Shown: in pieces, positions 1-4,823 of the stretch
Layout: every line of letters starts with the position of its first letter
Position numbering within the stretch: the stretch's first letter is position 1
Translations under genes and position numbers: made by a program
Notes under the pieces: generated by a model
The model's database searches: none
Told to the model about the DNA's origin: nothing
What the model saw: the letters and a program-made list of their open reading frames with translations, nothing else
DNA from: Lachnospiraceae bacterium
Lineage (GTDB): Bacteria > Bacillota_A > Clostridia > Lachnospirales > Lachnospiraceae
Direction: 5' to 3'
Assembly (NCBI GenBank): GCA_017958935.1
Contig: JAGDBR010000406.1
Span: 1-7,856 of the forward strand
DNA: 7,856 nt

Positions 1-894
1 CCCGCCGAGGACCAGCATGTCGGACGCATAGCCTGCGGACGGGTTTGCCGAGACGCCGGAGAAGGCGTCGGATCCGCCGCACTGCATGCCGATCAGCAGC
101 TTCGAGAGCGGAAGTTCTGTGCGTGTGCGCTTGTTCAACCGTTCGAGCTTCTTCTTCGCCATCTCCATGATGGCATCCGACATTGCGTCAAAGCCCTCGT
201 AATCCTGCAGCGTCAGGACGTTTTCAGGCGTGATCTCCGAAGGCTCCAGCACGCGCTCATACGTCAGTTTTTCACACCCTAATCCGACGACCATGATCTC
301 GCCTCCGAAGTTCGGATGGCGGATGAGATTCCGGATCGCGCGGATCGGGATCGGCGCGTTCGTCGCGTTGATCGCGACGCCGCAGCCGTACGGATGCGTG
401 ATCGCGATGACGTTGTCAACGTTCGGATACAGCGGGAGCAATTCCTTCCGGATCCGGTCGACGACGACCTTCAATACGCCTGCCGCGCACTGAACCGTCG
501 TGACGATGCCCAGATAATTACGCGTCCCGGCAAAGCCTTCGCCGTTGTCGTATCCCATCCAGGTCGTACGGGTCGGGATCGGCAGGTCTTCGATCGCTTT
601 CACGTTGGTGCCGTAAGCCATGTTGTCGAGCGACGGGCTCGTCGGCAGGTCGATCATGTATTCGTTGATCCACTCGCCTTTTTCGATGTCCCTTACCGCC
701 GGGCCCAGCACCACGCCGTAGCGGATGACGGGCTCTCCCTTTTTGATGTCGGTCAGCGCAACTTTGTGCGCCTGCGGGATCTCATTCTTCGTCACGACGC
801 CGGGCAGCACCTCGACCCCGGGTTTGAGGTCGAGGATCGCTACCGCAACGTTATCGTTGTCTTTGATCTTGACGACTAAATCGTTCACTGGCAT
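1..894 (-). CDS. garD: Galactarate dehydratase GarD (partial, C-terminus beyond left edge)
   Basis: This gene encodes the enzyme that dehydrates galactarate (mucate) to 5-keto-4-deoxy-D-glucarate in the cytoplasm. The first 298 residues are visible; E. coli GarD has about 523, so roughly 40% is missing. An N-terminal SAF-like domain (about residues 5-85) carries QAHKVAL, with His43. The start of the UxaA/GarD catalytic domain follows, with GTRN (123-126), HPYGCG (167-172), NPxFGGE-like HPNFGGE (193-199), GLGCEK (204-209) and MQCGGSDAFSG (270-280). Spacing and wording follow E. coli GarD more closely than the shorter altronate dehydratase UxaA, and the neighbouring garR supports this. The gene is last in the visible operon, 4 bases after the lyase stop. 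ATG at 894 is used here, but GTG at 888 (two codons in) has better spacing from the Shine-Dalgarno sequence. Altronate dehydratase is the alternative call and is less likely. Confidence 0.93.
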   Translation of the reverse strand, partial: MPVNDLVVKIKDNDNVAVAILDLKPGVEVLPGVVTKNEIPQAHKVALTDIKKGEPVIRYGVVLGPAVRDIEKGEWINEYMIDLPTSPSLDNMAYGTNVKAIEDLPIPTRTTWMGYDNGEGFAGTRNYLGIVTTVQCAAGVLKVVVDRIRKELLPLYPNVDNVIAITHPYGCGVAINATNAPIPIRAIRNLIRHPNFGGEIMVVGLGCEKLTYERVLEPSEITPENVLTLQDYEGFDAMSDAIMEMAKKKLERLNKRTRTELPLSKLLIGMQCGGSDAFSGVSANPSAGYASDMLVLGG

Positions 895-895
895 T

Positions 896-900
896 CCCTC
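896..900 (-). promoter_or_regulatory. Ribosome binding site of garD (start ambiguous)
   Basis: GAGGG on the minus strand overlaps the stop codon of the upstream lyase gene. It lies only one base from ATG 894, too close for normal initiation, but about 8 bases from GTG 888. The site therefore favours the GTG start, giving a protein two residues shorter. Confidence 0.5.
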
Positions 901-1795
901 ACTTCACGAGGCCCATGTCCTCGAGCACCTGATGCAGCTTCTCTTTCTCCGCCGGCGTCAGTTCGCCGATCGGATCCAGACACTTGCCGACCGGCACGCC
1001 CTGCATGACGAGGCCTTCCTTGATGACCTCCGGGAACGTGCCCATGCCGCAGGCGATGCGAAGCGGCGCGAGCTTGAACTGCGCTTCCAGCGCGCCTTCA
1101 TGGTCGCCGGCCACGAACTTGTCGTAGATCGACGCCACGAGCGCCGGCGCGACGTTCGCGCAGGACGCGATGGAGCCGGCAGCGCCGTAGCACAGCGCCG
1201 CGTAGATCAGGGTGTCGCGGCCCATCAGGACGCTGAAGTCCGGGATGCCGCGCGTCAGGCGGATGTACTCCGCCGTGTTCGTCATGTCGCCCGTCGAATC
1301 CTTCACGCCGATGATGTTCGGGATCTCGGCCAGCTTCGCGGCCGTCCGCGGCTCGATCGTGACGTTCGTCTTCGGGCGGTTGTTGTACATGATGATCGGC
1401 AGGTCCGTGGACTTCGCGATCGCTTCGTAGTATTTGTAAAGCTCGTCCTGCGTCTGCGACACGAACATCGGCGTCAGGACCGAGACGGCGTCGATGCCGC
1501 CGAGCTTCTCGTAGCGGTGCAGCAGATCGATGACGCCGCGCGTCGTGATGTGGTTCGCGCCGGCGTAGATGTCGACGCGGCCCTTTGCCTGGTCCTTGAC
1601 GCACTCGATGATCTCGCAGGCCGTTTCCGGACCGAACGCATAGAACTCACCGGTCGTGCCGAGCGGAAAAAGCCCGTGCACGCCGCCGTCGATCAGGAAA
1701 TCGACCATCTGGCGCAGCACTTCGTAGTTGACGTCGCCGTTCTCCTGAAAAGGTGTGATGATCGGCGGGATGATACCATGCGGTTTAAACATCAT
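899..1795 (-). CDS. DapA/NanA-family class I lyase, probable 5-keto-4-deoxyglucarate aldolase
   Basis: This is a 298-residue TIM-barrel lyase of the dihydrodipicolinate synthase/N-acetylneuraminate lyase family, full length for the family. Visible signatures are GTTGE (46-50), the catalytic Tyr137 in MYN and the Schiff-base Lys165 in GVKDSTGD. It is unlikely to be DapA itself. The tyrosine expected after TP near residue 110 is absent (TPMF), and the position of the carboxylate-binding arginine of DapA holds Lys142. It starts with an ATGA overlap with garR and ends 4 bases before garD, so translation is probably coupled. A second ATG directly follows the first and also has good spacing from GAGGAG at 1801-1806. 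Between garR and garD the best inferred role is cleaving 5-keto-4-deoxy-D-glucarate to pyruvate and tartronate semialdehyde, in place of GarL. The alternative is 5-dehydro-4-deoxyglucarate dehydratase (KdgD), which would need a semialdehyde dehydrogenase not seen here. Confidence 0.85.
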   Translation of the reverse strand: MMFKPHGIIPPIITPFQENGDVNYEVLRQMVDFLIDGGVHGLFPLGTTGEFYAFGPETACEIIECVKDQAKGRVDIYAGANHITTRGVIDLLHRYEKLGGIDAVSVLTPMFVSQTQDELYKYYEAIAKSTDLPIIMYNNRPKTNVTIEPRTAAKLAEIPNIIGVKDSTGDMTNTAEYIRLTRGIPDFSVLMGRDTLIYAALCYGAAGSIASCANVAPALVASIYDKFVAGDHEGALEAQFKLAPLRIACGMGTFPEVIKEGLVMQGVPVGKCLDPIGELTPAEKEKLHQVLEDMGLVK

Positions 1796-2691
1796 TCATT
1801 CTCCTCTTTCGCGACGGAAACACCCGAGATCTTCTCGTAGTATTTCACAAGTGCACTGTGATCCAGCATCTGATCGCCGTCGCCCTTCAGCGCCTGCATG
1901 ATCTCCATGACGGAAGCCGTGAGCGGGACCGGGCAGTTGACCGCGTGCGCCGCATTCAGCGCGTTCGTCAGGTCCTTGATGTGGAGCTCGATGCGGAAGC
2001 CCGGCTTGAAGTTGTGCGCGAGCATCATCGGGCCCTTCGCGTCCATGACCGTGGAGCCCGCAAGGCCGCCGCGGATGGCCTGGTAGACCTTCTCGGGATC
2101 CGTGCCGTTCTTCACCGCCAGCGTGAACGCTTCCGCGACAGCGGCGATGTTCAGCGCGACGACGATCTGGTTCGACAGCTTCGCAACGTTGCCGGAGCCC
2201 AGGGGACCGACGTAGACGCAGGAGCCGGCCATGCACATGATCATGTCGTAATATTTCTTGTAGGTTTCTTCATTGCCGCCGCACATGACGGACATCGTGC
2301 CGTCGATCGCCTTCGGCTCGCCGCCGGAGACCGGGCAGTCCATCAGTTCGACACCGTATTTCTCGAGTTCGGCGCCGATCTTCTTCGATTCGACCGGGTC
2401 GATCGAGGACATGTCGATGACGACCGTGCCGGGCTTCGCACCGTCCTTGACGCCGTTCTCGCCGAGGCAGACCGCGCGCACGTGCGGCGAGTTCGGGACC
2501 ATCGTGATGATGACGTCGCACTGCTCCGCCACTGCCTTCGCGGTCGGGGCCGATTCCGCGCCGAGGGCGCAGACTTCCGCGACGGCGTCCTTGTTCAGGT
2601 CACAGACGACCAGCTGATAGCCCGCCTTGATGAGGTTCTTGCTCATCGGCCTGCCCATGATGCCTAATCCGATAAAACCAACTTTTCCCAT
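1792..2691 (-). CDS. garR: 2-hydroxy-3-oxopropionate (tartronate semialdehyde) reductase GarR
   Basis: This is a 299-residue NAD(P)-dependent beta-hydroxyacid dehydrogenase, the usual family length. It reduces tartronate semialdehyde to D-glycerate. The Rossmann fingerprint GLGIMG (8-13) opens the cofactor domain. The substrate-binding segment DCPVSGGEPKAIDGTMS runs from 118 to 134, and the catalytic Lys171 lies in GNVAKLSNQ (168-175). The C-terminal helical domain has FRIELHIKDL (232-241) with Lys239 and Asp240, as in GarR/GlxR proteins. The start is well supported: GGAAGGAAGG lies 7 bases upstream of ATG 2691. The stop overlaps the lyase start. The close relative 3-hydroxyisobutyrate dehydrogenase (MmsB) is an alternative, but the lyase-garD context favours GarR. 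An 81-base gap with two hairpins separates it from the upstream amidohydrolase gene. I see no convincing promoter in that gap. Confidence 0.93.
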   Translation of the reverse strand: MGKVGFIGLGIMGRPMSKNLIKAGYQLVVCDLNKDAVAEVCALGAESAPTAKAVAEQCDVIITMVPNSPHVRAVCLGENGVKDGAKPGTVVIDMSSIDPVESKKIGAELEKYGVELMDCPVSGGEPKAIDGTMSVMCGGNEETYKKYYDMIMCMAGSCVYVGPLGSGNVAKLSNQIVVALNIAAVAEAFTLAVKNGTDPEKVYQAIRGGLAGSTVMDAKGPMMLAHNFKPGFRIELHIKDLTNALNAAHAVNCPVPLTASVMEIMQALKGDGDQMLDHSALVKYYEKISGVSVAKEENE

Positions 2692-2727
2692 ACGTAAACC
2701 TTCCTTCCAAAAATGATGGTTGCTCCG

Positions 2728-2745
2728 GGAGCGCGCCTGCGCTCC
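2728..2745 (-). repeat. Intercistronic GC-rich hairpin before garR
   Basis: This is an inverted repeat with 7-bp perfect arms (GGAGCGC and GCGCTCC) and a 4-base loop. A shorter competing stem, GCTCC/GGAGC, occupies 2722-2732. It lies in the gap between the amidohydrolase and garR. On the minus strand only five T follow, after about 10 bases, so it is a poor intrinsic terminator. A processing, stability or attenuating element is possible. Confidence 0.5.
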
Positions 2746-2755
2746 GTTATCATGA

Positions 2756-2771
2756 GGACGGCATGCCGTCC
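2756..2771 (-). repeat. Perfect 16-bp palindrome just after the amidohydrolase stop
   Basis: GGACGGCATGCCGTCC is fully self-complementary. The arms extend by four more pairs (ATGA/TCAT) if base 2772 is bulged. It begins one base after the amidohydrolase stop codon and lies 10 bases from the next hairpin. It could be a dimeric-regulator operator or an mRNA 3'-end hairpin. There is no T-run, so it is not a standard terminator. Confidence 0.55.
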
Positions 2772-2772
2772 G

Positions 2773-3753
2773 TCATTTCGTTTCCGGATCCGGCGTATTC
2801 GCGCCGAACCAGAGTTCGTCCGCGGCCTGATAAAACAGCCGCTCTTTGTCGTGCTCCGTCAGGAAATCACAGAAGTCCGTGACTGTCCGGATGCACTGCG
2901 CGTACGTGACTTTCGTTGTCGTCCCGGGATAATCCGTGCCGAACATCACGCGTTCGAACCCGATCTCCTCCTTCACCGTCTTCATGACTTCGGGGAAATG
3001 CGGGTAGGGATACTGCTCGAAACGCTGGCAGGCGGACGTCGCGACGGACGACATGTCCCACCAGATGTGCTCGTTGACGTTCATGAGGTCGAACATCCGC
3101 TTCATGCGCTCGTAATGACGCACCTCGTGCTCTTCCCGGTCCCAGAGGCGGGACACGCCGAGATGCGGGAAGACCCAGGTCAGGTCCTTGTAAGTCTTCA
3201 CGGCCTTCGCGATGATCTCGTAGGGGAAGTCCCATTCGCCGTCCCCCCAGCCCATGTCGACCATGATGAGCTTATTGCGCTCCATCAGCGTTTCGAAAAT
3301 GTAGGCGTACTCCGGCAGATCCGCGCGGAACGGCGTGTCCGGCATCTCGAACTTCAGGCCGAGATAGCCGCGCTCATCGAGCGCCTCTTTCGCTTCCCGC
3401 AGGAACCGTTCCTTCGTGCCGCACGGATAGGCGAGGCCCACGGTCGCGAACCGACCGGGATGCGCCCGCAGGATGCTGTCGACGTAGTCGTAATGCTTCC
3501 CGTAGACCGGCGTCTGCGGAATGAAAGCCTTGTCGACGCCGTTCAGTTCCATCAGCTTCAGATAGACCTCCGCCGGCGACGACGAGTCGGTGTACGAAGG
3601 GTCGAACTGCTGGCGCGGCGCATCGCCCCAATAAACGACGCCGTACTTTCCCGAGCGCGTCGGGACGTTCTTGTACTTGAAGCCGTCCATCCGCGGAAAG
3701 AGATGCACATGCGCGTCGATCAGCGGGATCTTCTTCGTTCCGATGTCGATCAT
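2773..3753 (-). CDS. Amidohydrolase-2 family metal-dependent TIM-barrel hydrolase, possible aldarolactonase
   Basis: This 326-residue protein resembles the amidohydrolase-related/ACMSD-like family (hydrolases and decarboxylases). With the ATG at 3753, the N-terminal metal motif is DAHVHLF (His15, His17). Further motifs are LGLKFE (Lys134), FPHLGVS (His197) and FGTDYPG (Asp274), giving most of the expected active site. The strand-5 position that usually offers a histidine reads IMVDMGW, with Asp166, a departure from the usual ligand set. An in-frame GTG at 3771 would add six residues, but it overlaps the Shine-Dalgarno sequence, so ATG 3753 was chosen. It is the first gene of the operon leading to garR, the lyase and garD, with its own promoter upstream. 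The substrate is unknown. Hydrolysis of a galactaro- or glucarolactone, or a decarboxylation, would fit the context. There is no signal peptide, so it is probably cytoplasmic. Confidence 0.82.
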   Translation of the reverse strand: MIDIGTKKIPLIDAHVHLFPRMDGFKYKNVPTRSGKYGVVYWGDAPRQQFDPSYTDSSSPAEVYLKLMELNGVDKAFIPQTPVYGKHYDYVDSILRAHPGRFATVGLAYPCGTKERFLREAKEALDERGYLGLKFEMPDTPFRADLPEYAYIFETLMERNKLIMVDMGWGDGEWDFPYEIIAKAVKTYKDLTWVFPHLGVSRLWDREEHEVRHYERMKRMFDLMNVNEHIWWDMSSVATSACQRFEQYPYPHFPEVMKTVKEEIGFERVMFGTDYPGTTTKVTYAQCIRTVTDFCDFLTEHDKERLFYQAADELWFGANTPDPETK

Positions 3754-3763
3754 AGGGCCGCAT

Positions 3764-3769
3764 CCTCCC
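3764..3769 (-). promoter_or_regulatory. Ribosome binding site deciding the amidohydrolase start
   Basis: GGGAGG on the minus strand lies 10 bases upstream of ATG 3753. The longer in-frame GTG start at 3771 would put this site inside the coding region, so the shorter protein is preferred. Confidence 0.7.
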
Positions 3770-3789
3770 ACTTTTATATGTCTGATTTG

Positions 3790-3818
3790 ATTATACTATA
3801 CGAAAAAACAATTTACAA
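3790..3818 (-). promoter_or_regulatory. Promoter of the amidohydrolase-garR-lyase-garD operon
   Basis: On the minus strand TTGTAA (3818-3813) is followed after 17 bases by a perfect TATAAT (3795-3790). Transcription would start near 3783, giving a leader of about 30 bases that contains the ribosome binding site. The -35 box matches consensus at 4 of 6 positions and lies on the same bases as the -35 box of the divergent tRNA promoter. Confidence 0.72.
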
Positions 3819-3839
3819 TTCCAAATCTTGTGATATAAT
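3812..3839 (+). promoter_or_regulatory. Promoter of tRNA-Gly
   Basis: TTTACA (3812-3817) is followed after 16 bases by a perfect TATAAT (3834-3839). The -10 is preceded by TGA, giving an extended TGnTATAAT form. The start point would fall near 3846, about 5 bases ahead of the mature tRNA. This is a strong, constitutive-looking sigma-70-type promoter. It is also the only clear promoter for the plus-strand genes downstream of the tRNA. Confidence 0.8.
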
Positions 3840-3850
3840 AGCATTCGCAA

Positions 3851-3921
3851 GCGGCATTAGTACATCGGTAGTGCACTAGCTTCCCAAGCTAGGAAGGCGG
3901 GTCCGACTCCCGTATGCCGCT
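3851..3921 (+). tRNA. tRNA-Gly, anticodon CCC
   Basis: A full cloverleaf can be folded. The acceptor stem is 7 perfect pairs (3851-3857 with 3914-3920), with discriminator T3921, as expected for bacterial tRNA-Gly. The D arm is GTAC/GTGC with GG in its loop. The anticodon stem is CTAGC/GCTAG with loop TTCCCAA, so the anticodon is CCC at 3883-3885. The variable region is 4 bases, and the T stem is GCGGG/CCCGT. CCA is not encoded, as is common in Bacillota. The T loop is unusual: TCCGACT in place of TTCRANY, so position 55 is C instead of T. Position 15 is T and position 48 is G, where a purine-pyrimidine pair is usual. The gene is followed 5 bases later by a terminator stem. Confidence 0.93.
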
Positions 3922-3926
3922 CTTCC

Positions 3927-3967
3927 GACGCAGATGCTTTTGTGAGAAAGTCTCTGCGTCTTTTTTT
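3927..3967 (+). terminator. Rho-independent terminator of tRNA-Gly, just before the next gene
   Basis: The perfect 8-bp stem GACGCAGA (3927-3934)/TCTGCGTC (3953-3960) is capped by an inner CTTT/AAAG stem (3937-3940/3947-3950) and followed by seven T (3961-3967). It ends the tRNA transcript. Only two bases separate the T-run from the ribosome binding site of the next gene, so that gene must be reached by read-through unless a promoter I cannot see exists. Confidence 0.88.
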
Positions 3968-3969
3968 CG

Positions 3970-3976
3970 AAGGAGG
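3970..3976 (+). promoter_or_regulatory. Ribosome binding site of the isomerase-like gene
   Basis: AAGGAGG ends 4 bases before ATG 3981. It fixes this start against an in-frame upstream non-ATG start near 3942, which would place the coding region across the tRNA terminator. Confidence 0.8.
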
Positions 3977-3980
3977 CGCC

Positions 3981-4769
3981 ATGAAAAAGCTTTGCTTCAG
4001 TTCCCTGAACTGTCCCGAACTGACCCACGAGGAGATGGTCCGGCTCGCGAAGGCTTACGGTCTCTACGGGATCGAGCTCCGGGGGAAGACCGCCGCGGAA
4101 CACATAAGCCCCGACACGCCGGAAAGCCGCCTTTCGGAGCTTCGGAAGCTCTACAAAGAGAACGGCGTCGCCGTCGCGGGCGTCACGAGCTACGTGAAGC
4201 TTGCGGACGTTGAAAACACCGCGGAAAACGTCGAGACGCTGAAGCGCTACGCTTCGCTCGCGGAAAGCATGGACGCCGAATACGTCCGCGTCTATTACGG
4301 AAAAGGCTGCGCGCCTTCCGAAGACGCGCTGTGCGATGCGATCGGGAAGGCCTGCGAGACCGTGCGCGGCACGAACGTGCGGCTTCTGATGGAGATCCAT
4401 GACGAGCTGAAGACCGCAGCACAGGCCGCTGCCCTGTTCGGCGCGGCGGGTTCCCCGCAAGGCTTCGGCTACATCTACAATACGCTCTACGCATTCCGTT
4501 TCGACGAAGGACCGCGCGCCTCCTGGGAGACCGCCGGCCCCTATACCGGCGCGACGCACATCAACCCCCATCGCTTTGCCGCGGCAAACAGGGAGGGCGA
4601 TTCCCAGTGCCTGCCGCAGGACTGCGACTACAATCTGAGGGGCCTTTTGGACATCATCGACGAAAGCGCCTTCTGCGGGCCGAACGTCATCATGTGGGAA
4701 ACGCCCTTCGATCCGGATCTGAAAAAACTGCCGGAGGTCCTTCCGGCGTTCATGAGATACCTACACTAA
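3981..4769 (+). CDS. Sugar isomerase/epimerase-like TIM-barrel protein (AP endonuclease 2 fold)
   Basis: This 262-residue protein has the outline of the xylose isomerase-like TIM-barrel family, which includes sugar-phosphate isomerases, 3-epimerases and hydroxypyruvate isomerase. Landmarks are GLYGIELRG (27-35), a strand ending in LLMEIHD with Glu138, ATHINPH with His193, and IMWETPF near the C-terminus with Glu240. In characterised members the metal is held by Glu, Asp, His and Glu. Here the segment where Asp is expected reads YIYNTLY, with Asn167. There is no signal peptide, so it should be cytoplasmic. It is followed 54 bases later by the GH28 gene and is probably co-transcribed with it, suggesting a role in uronate or oligouronide handling. 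It does not resemble the uronate isomerase UxaC. A hydroxypyruvate/tartronate semialdehyde isomerase would also fit the garR neighbourhood, but I see no specific Hyi match. The substrate is unknown. Confidence 0.78.
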   Translation: MKKLCFSSLNCPELTHEEMVRLAKAYGLYGIELRGKTAAEHISPDTPESRLSELRKLYKENGVAVAGVTSYVKLADVENTAENVETLKRYASLAESMDAEYVRVYYGKGCAPSEDALCDAIGKACETVRGTNVRLLMEIHDELKTAAQAAALFGAAGSPQGFGYIYNTLYAFRFDEGPRASWETAGPYTGATHINPHRFAAANREGDSQCLPQDCDYNLRGLLDIIDESAFCGPNVIMWETPFDPDLKKLPEVLPAFMRYLH

Positions 4770-4772
4770 ACC

Positions 4773-4806
4773 GCAGCAAGTCCGGGAAGATGAGCCCCGG
4801 TGCTGC
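4773..4806 (+). repeat. Intercistronic hairpin between the isomerase and GH28 genes
   Basis: The outer arms GCAGCA (4773-4778) and TGCTGC (4801-4806) continue into inner arms CCGGG (4782-4786) and CCCGG (4796-4800). There is a 3-base bulge and a 9-base loop, for 11 pairs in total. No T-run follows, and the ribosome binding site of the GH28 gene begins 4 bases later. It looks like a stability, processing or translational element, not a terminator. Confidence 0.5.
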
Positions 4807-4809
4807 CAC

Positions 4810-4816
4810 AAGGAGG
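4810..4816 (+). promoter_or_regulatory. Ribosome binding site deciding the GH28 start
   Basis: AAGGAGG lies 7 bases before ATG 4824, near-ideal spacing. An in-frame GTG at 4800 would put this site inside the coding region and is rejected. Confidence 0.8.
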
Positions 4817-4823
4817 AACAGCT

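Noticed and set aside
899..1795. Biosynthetic dihydrodipicolinate synthase (lysine pathway)
   Set aside because: The family fold and Schiff-base lysine fit, but DapA-specific substrate residues are replaced and the gene is embedded between garR and garD.
3828..3850. CRP-like half sites TTGTGA and TCGCAA around the tRNA -10 box
   Set aside because: The repeat is imperfect with an 11-base spacer, overlaps a strong promoter and the tRNA leader, and can arise by chance in AT-rich DNA.
725..3879. Long plus-strand open frames (725-1840, 1858-2667, 2713-3879) opposite the amidohydrolase-garR-lyase-garD operon
   Set aside because: They are antisense to genes with clear family motifs. Their translations are Arg/Asp/Val/His-rich, as expected from the complementary strand of G+C-rich codons, and show no recognisable domain.
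3851..3921. tRNA-Gly as attachment site of an integrated catabolic island
   Set aside because: No integrase gene and no second copy of the tRNA 3' end is visible in the window, so there is no support.
3851..3980. T-box riboswitch controlling the isomerase gene
   Set aside because: The structure is a complete tRNA cloverleaf with CCC anticodon, not a T-box leader. No specifier loop or conserved T-box sequence is seen before the terminator.
3876..4571. Minus-strand open frame of 231 codons across the tRNA and isomerase genes
   Set aside because: It covers the tRNA, its terminator and the isomerase gene in antisense, and has no ribosome binding site or domain signal.
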